This document shows positions 25,401-34,532 of a DNA stretch of 64,000 nucleotides, in pieces. The DNA lies in NCBI GenBank assembly GCA_029204225.1, contig CM055092.1:20194036-20258035 (forward strand), given 5' to 3'. A model generated the notes under the pieces. That model had not been told where the DNA came from. It searched no databases and saw nothing but the letters and a program-made list of their open reading frames with translations. The first letter of the stretch is position 1. Each line of letters starts with the position of its first letter. Made by a program: the position numbers and the translations under genes. This DNA comes from Diphasiastrum complanatum (taxonomy: Eukaryota > Streptophyta > Lycopodiopsida > Lycopodiales > Lycopodiaceae).

Positions 25401-27206
25401 TTGAAAGTGGCAAGTGGCAAGTGCATACCTGGACAACATTCTCTTTTCCGACCTCCTCAATGGCCTGTGAGATGTACTCAAACAATCTCCTGCCATCCAA
25501 TGCCATGCCTGGCTGCGACGTTTCAATGGATCTCAAAAACATGGTGCCCATGCAAGAAGACACCAATATATTCACAAGATGGCGCCTCCTTGCATCGGTC
25601 CAACCATCTGATATTATAGTGCATCCAAACCTAAAACATTCGACAACACTTTCAAGTTTCAACTAACTAAGTTGCAACTTGCAATTTGCAAATTTGGAGA
25701 TTGAAAGTTCAAAGTTAGAAACTTGAAAGTACTAATTTCTAAAGTAGTAAGTGGCAAGTGCAAAGGTATTGAAGATGTAAGGTTATAGGTACACCTCGCC
25801 CACGACTTCCTAATGGGATGTAGGTCAACATCCACGGACTACCGCTCAGCGTGTAGCTCTCTCGTCCTCAACTGCTCCATGGTCGGGCCCTCTCACTCAA
25901 CACCGATACGAGATACTGCTCGCATCATATCCCTCCATGCAGGGGTCTGTGCCACATGAAAAGGGAGGTCACACAAGTAAAAGCACCTCCTAATAGCAAT
26001 AGCAGCTGCATCCCTATGTGACTGCTGGAAGGCTGCCACAAAAACATCCCTGCCCCTCACATGTCCTCGACCCCGTCCCCTAACAGTGCTACCAATAGCA
26101 CTACTGCCGGCCCCACCAACTGGCACTGCAGGAGTCTCTCCAGAAGAAGAAGGTAGAATGGATGTTGCAGCGGAGCTAGTGCCGGCTACATGTGCCGGCT
26201 GCGATGGGGAATCTCGGCGCTCTGCCGCACCTGTAACAATAACATTTTTGTTACAACTTACTAGTTACGCAGCAGGCTTTAGGTAATAAATTATAGTCAG
26301 TGAGAGAGCTCAGGGAACAGTCACTAATTACTCAAGTCTTATTAGTAAATTGTAATTTGTAATCAAATTTTAAAGTTATAGAATAAACTTTTAAGTTTAA
26401 GCTTTAGATCAAATTTCAAATTTTCAATCAATGTCATTGATCAAACAAGATTCAAGAATCACCTGTGCCTGAAGTAGTAGCAGGAGAGTCATCCTCGATC
26501 CCGGCAATCCTCAGTGACTCTGGGGCTTGAGTGCAAACGGCGATCTCATATCCTCGAAGACGTAAAAGATGCGCCTTGATTCGAACGGGGCCACCTCCAC
26601 AAGTGTTCCCGCAATACTTGCAAGTCCACTTCTTCGTGCCTGATGTGCCATAACCTGAATTAAGGGTGACATGATCCCATAAGGGATCCCGCTGTCTGGG
26701 CATTGCTAATAGCTATCTAGTGTCAACAAAACAATAATTGTATTAAATTCAGACTTCAAATTAAAGACTAATCCTAAATTCTAATTTCAAAACGGTAAAC
26801 CTATGCTCTAAGTTCTAACCTCAATCTATCCCTATCCTCTCTCTCTCTAGACTCTCTCTCTCTCTCTCTCAATCTCACACACACACACACATGTCACGAC
26901 AGTCTCAAGAGTCAAGACTCACACACACACACCACACAGTGCACACACACAAACACAAACACAAACACAGTTTAACACACCACCACACACACAAACACAC
27001 AAACACACCACCACACTCAAAGTTGAAAGTTCACACACATGTGACACACACACACACTCCCTCTACTTCACAATGCACACAAACACACAAACACTCCCTC
27101 TCTTTCACACACACACACAAACACTCCCTCTCTTTCACACACACATCACACACACACAAACACACAAACACTCCCTCTCTTTCACACACACACACACACA
27201 CACACT

Positions 27207-27285
<79 letters not shown>

Positions 27286-30200
27286 GTTTTTCTAACGTGC
27301 CAAAAAGTGAAAACACCCACCTCTCAGGCCCGCGCTGTATCGCAAAAAAATTTGCGATTTTTCAACAGTCGTTTCGAACAACGAAACACCGTTTCGAAAT
27401 GGGGTCGTTTTGTACGTTCCGTTTCGAACTCGTTTCAGCGTTCGAAACGTGTTTCGATGAAACACTATCATGGACTGATTTTTCCTGCTTGTGATGATGC
27501 ATGTTTGGTTGGTTTTAGTGACTCGGATTGGAGTGGAGATCAAGACAGTAGACGCTCTACAAGTGGACATTGCTTTTTCTATGGAAATTCTGCAATTTCT
27601 TGGTCAAGTAAAAAGCAGCCCACTTTTGCTACTTCTTCTAGTGAGGCAGAATATAGAGCGATATTTTCAGCCACAACGGAGTGTTTATGGCTGAGAAGAC
27701 TACTTGTTGACATGAAGTTTGGCGAGCCCTCAGCCACTCTTATCTTGAGTGATAGTCAGAGTGCTATTGCCATTGCACGGAATCCTATTTTTCATGCGAG
27801 GACGAAGCACATCGAGATCCATTATCACTCTGTTTGGGAGAGACTTCATGATGGCGACATTTTACTTGAGTATTGTCCTACAGAGGATAATATTGCGGAC
27901 CTCTTCATTAAGGCGTTGCCTAGAGTCAGATTTGAAGCTTTATGCAAAGCTTTAAATTTAATACCACGTGGTGGCTTTATTACATAGTGAAGATTTCAGT
28001 TTTTTTGCATTGTCATTTAAGGAGGGTGTTAGAAATAAATGACTATGCTAAAGTTATTCCATAGGTTACTTTGGCCCAAAAGGTCGAGATTTGTGTAACC
28101 ATGGGTATTTAGTTATTTAGGCCATGTTAAGTTTGTCTTAATTTGTGATGGACCCAATTTTGGTCATGTAATGACTTGTGGGTCATTAGAGGCCCTATCT
28201 TGACTTTTGGGGGTGCCCTACATTCAGTAAGTAGGTAGAGTACATATTGGCTTATTGTGTCACATTTTCAGTTTTGGCTAAGCATTGTTCTTCATTACTT
28301 GTGTTGCCGTTTTCTCTCTCTCTCTCTTAGAGGAGGGTGCCCAACCTCTTCTCTCGTGTCTTGTGGAGATTGATTGATAGCTAGATCTTGGTGCCTTGAC
28401 TCTTGTTTTCCTTCAAGACGTCTGGTTAGAAGCAATAATTTTTTGTAATAGGACATGCTAATTAAGGATGAGCGACGTTAGAAAAATTGCCATTGACTTA
28501 TGCAAATGAGTCGCTAGACTAAAAAATATACAAACTTCATGATGATCTAAGGGATATCAGCCGTACATTTGGGTCATCAAATTGATGAGAAGATGAGAGC
28601 TAAAAAAACAGAAGTCAAATGCACAAGGTGAGGTGAAATATTGTGTTGTCAAGTACTTGACCCATCATGTTCATGAACTCTTGTTGTCAACTTCTTGTAG
28701 AAGATGCTTCATATTCCTATCATCAAGGACACAAGAACCAATAAGAGGTTTAAAACATTAGATCTTGAAAAGTAGCTGGATCATTAGGAACACCAAACAT
28801 AATATTGGAGATCAATACAACCCAGAAGTAGCATGAAAGGTGATCTTAGTTATTTGCAATCATAGGGATTACAATAAGGGTTTTTTGAATGAGTCTCAAA
28901 CCATTATAATTGATAGATGGACTTTTCTCAAAACTTCTCAAGAGTAAGATAAGGATCAACTGTGATTGTATCATCATGAGGAAGCATGGTTGGTGCTGGA
29001 GATAGAGAAAGGGTTGGAGATGGTGAAGACCGCTAGTAGATGTCAACAATACGAGCAACAAGCTCATCCATATCAAAAGGAAGAGCGTAAATAGGATGAC
29101 TTAATTCAGCAAGTTAATGAGAATGATTGTCTAAGTGATTGAAATCATCATTAGAACTAGAGGAAGCATGAGTATTTGGGATGATAGAGGAGAAAAAGAG
29201 ACTAGAAAAGATAGTGGGAATGAAAGACACTAGTGAAGTGCAAGAGAGCAACAAAGTAAGTGGATGGAGAGGGTTGATGTAGCGTCGCAATAGGGGTGGG
29301 ACAACAAGCTAAGAGGTCATGGCAATGATAAAGGTCGAAAAAGTGTCAAGGTGTTTTACAAGTAAGCTAAGGTAGCAATCCAATGGATCAAAGGACAAGA
29401 ACAATCCAAGTATGTTGAGGGACGAGAGTAGATTCAATAGAGATTAAGCGGACATAGATTGGGAGGGAATATAGGATGGTGAATGATTAATGAATTTGAT
29501 GGGAAGGGAATATGGGATGGTGAATGATTAATGAATTTGACAAAGGAGATGAATCTTGAGAATAAGTCAATGCATAGGGCCATAGAAAATAGAGCCGCTT
29601 TACAAACATTGCTCGCAATGTAGGCTTTGTTGTCAACTATTGGAGATACTTTTGTACTGTTGTTTGTTGCGTTCTTTTTGGGTTATAAGTTTTGTGCTAG
29701 TGGTGTAAGTCCAAAAGTTGAATCCCCCTATAGCTGTGAAAACCCGCTTTTAGGACAATAAAGCTTGTGCTTTTTGCAAAGAGATATATGTTCTTATGCT
29801 AGTGGTAATAAGAAACTGTCAGTGGTTAATTAGTTGTATAAGTGGAGCATCATAGATGCCAATAGCTGGAACACCTAATATATCGGAAACAAGGTGAGGA
29901 AGAACATGAGCATCAAGAGGAATCGAAACGACATCAGGAAGAATAGCAGCATGAATATTTGCGACAAAAATAAGAGTGTTAGAATCTTTCTAGAATAGCA
30001 ACACAAAGGTTACATGCCTGTTCCTGCAAAAAGGAGTATTAGAAAAAATATCCATAGTTTTCCATGTGGCTTTGTCAGTAGGTCTACCATCCCACTGAAG
30101 CAGAAACTGGGGAAGTTTGCATCGGGCATAGTAACAGCGATTCGGACCTCGAACCACGGTTTGAATCGTTCGGAGCCGGTTCAAACCAGGAAAAAAAAAC

Positions 30201-33200
30201 TTGATTCATTGTTGATTACTAGTTTAATAGTTTATAGGGATAAGAATTTTGAGTATTCTGATTTGTATTTGAACCATAGATGCGCTGCCTTCTAGAATGT
30301 AGCGCTCCGGAACCGGAACGGTTCCGGTATCCCAGAGCGCATCCGGAAGGTAGTCGATCTATCACACTCTAGGACAGTAACGGCAAATAACGGTCGAATG
30401 CCAAATCAGGCAAGAAGTTATCCCATGCATAATTGCACGCGATGAAAATATGGCCTCATTGGCCAGTTGTGAGTGTGCACTGTGCAACACTCCGCTTGGC
30501 ATCGGAAAGTACGGCCAGTTGAAGCTGCATAGCTTCGGATTGCCTCAAGAGAGCGCCAGTTGATCATCAAGCGCGGGTATCTGTTCAATGATTTCAGTCT
30601 TAAACTTGCCACCATGCGCTGATTCTTGAATCTCCTCATCAATGGCTACTGGTCGCTTAAAAGCCCTTGATGCTGATATCGCTCTTCGCGGTCCTGGTTC
30701 AGAAACCTGTCGAACTTATGGTAATTCTTCCCCTCCTTGATCGTGTACTTGCATTTCATCTCCACCATCACCACCTTGATCTGCTTCAAGTCTTTGTGGT
30801 GAAAATTGTGGCAATATGGGGAACTGGATTTGGGGAATGCTTTGTGTAGCCGCAGCAGCTTTTTGCGCATATTTTTTTATTCTCTCTTGAAAGCCATCAG
30901 CTTGTACTGGTCAAATTTATTTTGGAAGCCCGCCAAAGATGCTTTGTAGGTATCAGCTTTGTGCATCAGGTAATTGATCTCGTGTTGAGAATTAGCAACC
31001 TCACAACAAGGGTGTCCAGGAGAGAGCAATTCTTTCAATATACGCTCCTTCTCTAGTTGTGCTAAGGTCAACTGTCATTGAAGGACCTTGAAGGAGGGGC
31101 ACTTCTTGGTTTGGCTTCTTGCACGACCTTACCAACTTGCTTCTGTTCCGATAATAAATTTTCTTGCAGCTGAGCACCATAATTTTGCAAGGCCTCTTCA
31201 TGCTTCTGCGTTGCTGTAACTGTCTTAGCTTTTTCTTCATTCTGCTTCAACACAGACAGCTCGTTATTTAGTTCCATTAAAGCTTCTTCTAGGCCTGAGT
31301 CTGTGATGCGCTGATCAACTGCTGCTTTTCCTCATCATTTTCTGAATGGTTTGTCCTAGTTGCTGATGAAGACTCAGGCCGTCTTGTGAATCAGGAGGAA
31401 TAGCTGCTGAGGTAGTTGGGTGTCTGTAACAGTTACCTTCTGGAGATTAGCCTGTGGGTATTCTTCAAAAGAATCTGGAAAGCATTGGCAGCGTGTTCGG
31501 TGCTTGACTAGCTTGTTGAGGATCCACTAGCTCTTCCACTCCTGCCTGCTGCTCATATTCAGTGAACTGATCGAATTCTTTTCCGAGGGAGGTGGCTTGG
31601 AAAGGAGGAGGGCTCTGAGGCATATCAAATTGAAGTTCTGCCTCAAGGGAGTTGGAGTCATCGATCAGATTCATAAAAAACTGGGTAGTTGGTGAAACTG
31701 CGGCGGTTTGTTTGATGGGGGATCAAGGAGGTGTGATAAAAATTGCCTAAATCATCAAAAACCTTCAATTTTCAATAAAATTTTGCAACCAACCTTCGTC
31801 CATTTTAGGGAAATTTGTAGTAGTTTACTTAGATGAAATTCTCATCTATACTGGAATTTTAAAGGATCATAAGGAAGATCTTAGAACTGTCTTGAGGTTA
31901 CTGAGGCAGGAGAAGCTTTACACTAGGCAATCCGAGCGTGAATTCTGTCAGGCAAGACTACTATGTCTCAGTCACATTATTTCGGATCGCGAGTTGGAAA
32001 CTGATCCTAACAAGGTCCATAAGGTTCGTGTGTGGCCTATTCTCCTAACCATAAGCGAAGTCAAATCTATTCTTCTTTTCACTGGGTTTTTCATCAATTC
32101 ATCATGGATTATGTAGTAATTGCATTACTCTTGACGAATCTCCTCAAAGGAGTGAAGAAACCCACCGGTACAATAACTTCAGTCCTCTTGTAAGTTGGAC
32201 TGAAGATTGGAATCAAAGTTTCGAAACTCTATAACACACTCTGTCTACAACTCCAATACTACACACAACTATACCTAACAAGCTGTATGTGCTTGAGACG
32301 AATGCTAGCAACTTTGTTGTAGGGGCAGTCTTATTTCAAGATGGTAGACCGTTGTGAAAGCAAAAAGTTGGATCCTACTCAAAGGCGGTATCTACAATAA
32401 GAAACCTTTTGTTGTAAAAAATGCTCTTAATCTGAGATGTTATTTATATGGATCGAGGTTTAGTTGCGATTGATCACCAAGCACTAAGGTATATTTGTGA
32501 TGCGGTTGACCTTCGGGGTCGTAAACCCAGGTGGTCCGAGTTGCTCCAAGAGTTATAGTATCAAGTTAAGTACTGAAAGGATATGTCAAACTTTTTCATG
32601 GATGCCTTAAGCCGGATTGGAGAGGTTAATCAATTAGGCTATTCTAAGATCCAACTGGATTTGTTTCTATCTCTTAAAGATTTGTGTAAGGCCTATAGGT
32701 ATTTCGGTTAGATTTGGCTAGATGTCTTGGCAGGAAACTCTAGATCTAGTGGCATACTCGGAATATAAAATACCAAGATCTCTCATTAGGATAAGATACT
32801 TAGAGACTATTCTATTAAGAATGGGTTACTTTCTGGAATGGAAAGGTAGCAGCTAGAAACGTTTCTTTTGTCTTTGGTGGTAGGCACTAATGAAGCGAGA
32901 AGAAAAGTAGCGTTGTTCCCACATTATGCATGATGAAGTTGATGGTTTGAGACCTAGTGGGTGGACTGCTCAAGGTTGAACATTGCATGTCTCCCTTTTT
33001 ACATTGGCTACTATCCTAGACATAACATTGATATATTTGCTGTTGTCTTTGGTGCTGGGGATGGATCATGCATGTTGGACAACAAAGTCATGAACTTAGA
33101 TCATGGCCCAATTAAGCTTCAGATCTTAACTTTCTGGTTAATTTAATTTTCAAATAATTTCACAAACTACCAAATATATCTTCAAAGCAATAATAGGTAA

Positions 33201-34532
33201 GTTTGAAAATTTTTGTGAGCTCATGCGCCATTATACTGGTCAATCAAGAAGGCTTGAATCGGATGGTGAAATGATACCTCAGGTTTAAGTAGCTCCATAA
33301 TCGAAGATAATAAGATTGAGCTTTATAGGCCATACCTTATTTGCAGCAAAAAGGTTGTATTGCGAACCTCGAAACTGATGGTTCATGATGTTGAATGTGA
33401 TTAGATTGCAAGTTGATTATACTCGTGTTTCAAGCGTACGAAAAACTGATACCTATTGCATGTGAAATGATTACAAAAGCGATTGGAAACTTTCTAGCCA
33501 TCCAACGCAGACTTTATGATGACCTAGTGTATTAAGTGTTCTCCCTCCAAGCTGAATGAAGTGCATGCGGAGGTCCTTTACCAAGCTTTACTAGAGCTCG
33601 TTCACAAAAGGGTGAAAATGCACACCAACCTCTCTCAACGATATGTCTATTTTAGAATAAGTTACAACAGTAATGTCCCTCTATCAGCCGCCTCTCCTAA
33701 TTTTGTAAAATCCTGAAAGCGATTCACTCCCTTCACAAAATATAACCTTGTGCACTTCATTCTGAAGTCTCCTTGGGCCCAATCAGATTTGCACCTGTGT
33801 TGACCCCAAAGGCTGTAATGCTACGGTACCATGTGGCTTTGTGTTTTGAAATGTTTCATAGTAACATTGTGTATTGGCAATCTTAATGGAAAAACTAGAA
33901 GCTATATTAAGATTGTTTTAAACATGAGTTTCATTTCAGAACATTCATATTTTCTTTCTGAAAATTGCAAGTACTCATCAAAAAGACCTGTGTGATTGCT
34001 TGATATCTGGTTTTGAGCTTTGTTTTGAAATGTTTTGAAAACCATCACCCAAGGGGAAACTAGCAGCTATAATAAGATTGTCTTGAATATGGGTTCTTTT
34101 AAAAAAACTCAATATTCTACGTTCTGAAAGTTGTGAGCATCATAAAAAAGACCTGGTTTTGATTGCTTAAGTTCTGGTTTTCCTTTTCTGGATAGGAAGG
34201 ATGAGTAGATTCTGTTTCAACAAGTTAAATCTCTTGAGTTTCTGCTTATGGAACCAAAGTAATCACTATGTAAAAAGTTGCTATATGATTAACCATGCAT
34301 TCTGAGGTGATTGCGTCAACATCATCAGTGAACTCATTAGAGGAACAATTCGCTTGTTTGGACCTCTGCAGTTCATAAAGCATATAATTTGCTTTCATTT
34401 GTTCATTTCTTTTGGTTGTAGGGGTTGTTGATACTTACCTCACTCTTGGCATTCCAGATTCATATGGGTAGTACAAACATAAGAGTTGGTTCAACCATCT
34501 TTGGGGCCAGGGAGTACCCAGCAAAGCAGTAG
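10424..34532 (+). CDS. pyridoxal phosphate homeostasis protein (YggS/PROSC family), 8 exons
   Basis: Exons by GT/AG borders: 10424-10522, 10654-10773, 11613-11679, 11878-11924, 12441-12528, 15257-15390, 15603-15701, 34458-34532. They total 726 coding bases, 242 residues, the usual family length. Phases fit at every junction. Family marks in order: '[10 protein letters not shown]' with the PLP lysine (residue 41), '[13 protein letters not shown]', '[11 protein letters not shown]', '[12 protein letters not shown]', 'GLMTIG', '[12 protein letters not shown]', and '[16 protein letters not shown]'. The protein is a single TIM-barrel-like domain that binds PLP and buffers vitamin B6 supply; no enzymatic reaction is established for the family. 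No transit peptide is obvious, so a cytosolic location is likely. Intron 5 (2.7 kb) and intron 7 (18.8 kb) carry transposon debris. I see no nonsense or frameshift in any exon. The usual IEMGST is IHMGST here. Confidence 0.92.
13730..14570 (+). mobile_element. possible copia 3' end and LTR in intron 5
   Basis: AAGAGGGAGGAA directly precedes TGTTAGATTTTACTAG at 14320, which is the look of a polypurine tract next to a 3' LTR. The 79-codon frame at 13733-13972 contains Cys/Lys-rich text ([14 protein letters not shown]), but I cannot assign it to Gag with confidence. No paired LTR was found. The rest of intron 5 (12529-15256) shows no gene. Confidence 0.25.
15785..16080 (-). pseudogene. Ty3/gypsy RT-RNase H junction fragment
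   Basis: The minus strand reads '[17 protein letters not shown]', then '[14 protein letters not shown]', then HESHRL. This is the gypsy pattern 'TTAPVLALPDF..PF.L.TDAS..GIGAVL.Q' followed by the ESR(K)L block, where RNase H begins. The first Asp of TDAS is replaced by Asn. The copia element at 16132 inserted into this older relic. Beyond the copia, 28416 onward has sequence similar to 16050-16090, showing a short tandem duplication that predates the insertion. Confidence 0.55.
16132..16550 (+). repeat. 5' LTR of copia family B
   Basis: It is 419 bases long, from TGTTAGAAG to CCTTCA. It has a short CT run (about 16447-16460) and 'GGAGGGCGCCCAGCC' near the end. The 3' copy is about 30 bases shorter, lacking for example the extra 'TCTAATTTGG' stretch. 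Confidence 0.9.
16551..16563 (+). other. primer-binding site of copia family B
   Basis: TGGTATCAGAGCT lies directly after the LTR. It is an unmutated match to the initiator Met tRNA type site used by most plant copia elements. Confidence 0.9.
16982..17716 (+). pseudogene. copia family B gag
   Basis: Gag (UBN2-type) begins near '[14 protein letters not shown]'. The usual N-terminal residues before it are not in this frame, so the true start is upstream and lost. Then come '[15 protein letters not shown]', '[13 protein letters not shown]' and a Lys/Gly-rich stretch before the zinc knuckle. The knuckle starts as CHYC and then breaks: a small deletion shifts the frame and TAA follows at 17714. 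The next frame resumes with [10 protein letters not shown]. Confidence 0.85.
17700..18272 (+). pseudogene. copia family B protease
   Basis: After the frameshift in the knuckle, this frame holds the retropepsin site '[13 protein letters not shown]' and '[17 protein letters not shown]', typical of copia proteases, which cut the polyprotein inside the particle. A TAG at 18270 ends it just before the integrase zinc region. Confidence 0.85.
18318..19680 (+). pseudogene. copia family B integrase, frameshifted
   Basis: The zinc-binding region reads '[11 protein letters not shown]' and later CEGCILGK (HHCC). The core has the first Asp in 'HSDVCGPM', FIDDFSR, then after a frameshift near 18664 '[10 protein letters not shown]' and '[17 protein letters not shown]' with the conserved Glu region. 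This is a D,D(35)E integrase that would insert the cDNA. A linker and a TAG at 19678 precede RT. One [10 protein letters not shown]-type stretch near 19350-19420 is locally duplicated. Confidence 0.88.
19681..20512 (+). pseudogene. copia family B reverse transcriptase, deleted
   Basis: It begins [20 protein letters not shown] with '[12 protein letters not shown]' and '[11 protein letters not shown]' (first catalytic Asp region). A deletion after EEVYLQ removes the middle palm and shifts frame. '[11 protein letters not shown]' (YVDD) and 'RPDISYSV' follow in the frame from 20135. The text then decays until the hAT insertion at 20576. Confidence 0.87.
20568..20575. repeat. 8-bp target-site duplication of hAT element 1 (left)
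   Basis: TCATGGAC is found here and again at 27468-27475, flanking the hAT element. Eight bases is the hAT superfamily length. The copia frame around it (GTRSHG...LIFPA) is continuous if the element and one copy are ignored. Confidence 0.9.
21534..21738 (-). pseudogene. hAT 1 transposase, acidic C-terminal exon
   Basis: The minus strand reads an acidic tail ([19 protein letters not shown]) followed by [15 protein letters not shown] and a stop at about 21534. A one-base slip is needed upstream of it. Acidic-then-basic tails end the second hAT's transposase too. The exon is cut on its 5' side by the copia fragment starting near 21741. Confidence 0.65.
21741..23800 (+). pseudogene. LTR-less copia pol fragment inside hAT 1
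   Basis: It begins abruptly at [20 protein letters not shown] (end of integrase) and runs through '[12 protein letters not shown]', the '[16 protein letters not shown]' linker and '[20 protein letters not shown]' (RT), '[12 protein letters not shown]' with a stop and frameshift near 22771, '[12 protein letters not shown]', '[10 protein letters not shown]', 'SSTESEYKA' and '[12 protein letters not shown]'. Neither gag nor LTR, PBS or polypurine tract is present. It matches copia family A in the shared linker. It cut the hAT gene between the acidic tail and the central exons. Confidence 0.85.
24035..26703 (-). pseudogene. hAT 1 transposase, N-terminal and central exons
   Basis: Exons on the minus strand, from GT/AG borders: 26703-26463, 26230-25795, 25630-25429, 25165-24912, 24728-24423, 24244-24035. 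Exon 1 has a BED zinc finger '[10 protein letters not shown]...[11 protein letters not shown]...C'. Exon 3 carries '[19 protein letters not shown]' (DUF659). Exon 4 has 'VVTDNASNC' and '[17 protein letters not shown]'. Exons 5-6 match the second hAT's '[20 protein letters not shown]' region. Transposase would cut and paste the element. Stops in exon 2 (after RIGVE and again about 20 codons on) and exon 5 (after HWVE) inactivate it. The dimerisation region (ACERNWS) found in the second hAT is missing here. Confidence 0.85.
26843..27283. repeat. compound (CT)n/(CA)n/(CACAAACA)n array
   Basis: CT runs (26836-26870 and about 27218-27283) flank CA-rich sequence in which a unit 'AAACACTCCCTCTCTTTCAC' recurs at about 27078, 27119 and 27166. 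It lies between hAT 1 exon 1 and the right terminus, that is, in its 5' untranslated side. Long Thr-His or Ser-Leu frames here are artefacts. Confidence 0.95.
27476..27987 (+). pseudogene. copia family B RNase H, beyond the hAT insertion
   Basis: Directly after the hAT target duplication the frame reads '[19 protein letters not shown]', 'SSSEAEYRA', '[13 protein letters not shown]', '[10 protein letters not shown]' and '[10 protein letters not shown]'. These are the copia RNase H Asp/Glu/Asp blocks in order. It is open to TAG at 27985, just before the polypurine tract, and continues the RT text cut at 20575. Confidence 0.9.
28027..28415 (+). repeat. 3' LTR of copia family B
   Basis: It matches the 5' LTR at 16132-16550 from TGTTAGAA to CCTTCA with several substitutions and small gaps. 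The CT run (about 28313-28327) is conserved. Confidence 0.9.
28416..29989. other. intron 7 DNA, no identifiable gene
   Basis: This is the right flank of copia B, probably the continuation of the gypsy relic at 15785-16080. No domain could be read on either strand. Confidence 0.5.
29461..29541. repeat. two 40/41-bp tandem copies
   Basis: GGGA(A)GGGAATAT(A/G)GGATGG followed by TGAATGATTAATGAATTTGA occurs twice in direct succession with two differences. It is non-coding. Confidence 0.9.
30120..30365. other. GC-rich palindromic cluster, possible transposon terminus
   Basis: 'GTTCGGAGCCGGTTCAAACC' (about 30167) and 'GGAACCGGAACGGTTCCGG' (about 30310-30328) stand out from AT-rich surroundings. 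Short GGAACC/GGTTCC inverted motifs cluster in the same way as the ends of the two hAT elements. I found no clear inverted-repeat pair or target duplication, so this is only suggestive. Confidence 0.3.
30418..31674 (-). pseudogene. unrecognised degenerate coiled-coil ORF
   Basis: Successive minus-strand segments read as one decaying protein. First is an acidic N-terminal part ('[18 protein letters not shown]...'). Next is a Gln/Glu/Lys-rich coiled coil ('[19 protein letters not shown]', '[14 protein letters not shown]'). Last is a basic part ([12 protein letters not shown], '[20 protein letters not shown]'). Several stops and frame changes break it. I do not recognise the family. It lies in intron 7 beside a gypsy fragment and may be a retroelement Gag-like protein. 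Its general character resembles the ORF at 56233-58108, but I see no alignable motif. Confidence 0.35.
31797..32640 (+). pseudogene. Ty3/gypsy RT-RNase H fragment
   Basis: The frame from about 31813 reads '[19 protein letters not shown]' (YLDD box, second Asp changed to Glu) and '[15 protein letters not shown]', then '[15 protein letters not shown]'. After decay come '[18 protein letters not shown]' (RNase H start, TDAS to TNAS), DHQALRYI, '[13 protein letters not shown]' and 'FFMDALSRI'. The order is that of gypsy RT followed by RNase H. Stops are frequent in the second part. Bases 32641-33836 show no further pol domain. Confidence 0.7.
33837..34196. repeat. ~180-bp tandem duplication upstream of exon 8
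   Basis: Copies start 'GCTTTGTGTTTTGAAATGTTT' (33837) and 'GCTTTGTTTTGAAATGTTTT' (34017). They share AAACTAG(A/C)AGCTAT, TAAGATTGT(T/C)TT, and AAAAAGACCTG ... TTGATTGCTT. The array ends about 260 bases before the splice acceptor of exon 8. Confidence 0.75.
34458..34532 (+). CDS. terminal exon 8 of the PLPBP gene
   Basis: After the acceptor ...CATTCCAG the exon reads '[19 protein letters not shown]' then YPAKQ and TAG. It completes the phosphate-binding end of the fold that exon 7 (ending DFELA) leaves open. It is too short to stand out on its own and is separated from exon 7 by 18,756 bases. The following 490 bases up to the hAT element at 35025 hold the presumed 3' UTR, with AATAAATAG at about 34733 as a possible poly(A) signal. 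Confidence 0.92.
   Translation: MHMGSTNIRVGSTIFGAREYPAKQ

Larger units (their letters stand above)
20576..27467 (-). mobile_element. hAT DNA transposon 1
   Basis: The ends are CAATGTTTTGAGGG on the left and, read inward from the right, TAGTGTTTCATCG: short imperfect inverted repeats of hAT type (YARTGTTTY). Subterminal GTTTCGAAAC-like palindromes occur at both ends. Transposase exons lie on the minus strand from 26703 down to 21534. Introns are AT-rich and strongly repetitive (ACTTACAA/TTTCAACT stutter at about 20940-21320, 23890-24060, 25230-25440, 25640-25780, 26330-26450). An LTR-less copia fragment sits in its 3' part and a CA/CT array near its right end. Confidence 0.9.
16132..28415 (+). 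mobile_element. Ty1/copia element, family B, interrupted by a hAT transposon
   Basis: LTRs at both ends start TGTTAGAA and end CCTTCA. A primer-binding site follows the 5' LTR, and a polypurine tract AAGGAGGG (28019-28026) precedes the 3' LTR. Flanks share AGAC (16128-16131 and 28416-28419), a four-base match where five is normal. Coding order is gag, protease, integrase, RT, RNase H, all on the + strand, which is the Ty1/copia order. A 6.9-kb hAT element splits RT from RNase H. Without it the copia would be about 5.4 kb, a normal size. Frameshifts and stops make it inactive. Confidence 0.9.

Noticed and set aside
26900-27200. CA/CT unit array as a CRISPR-like or satellite array
   Set aside because: It is simple-sequence DNA with no constant spacers, inside a plant hAT element.
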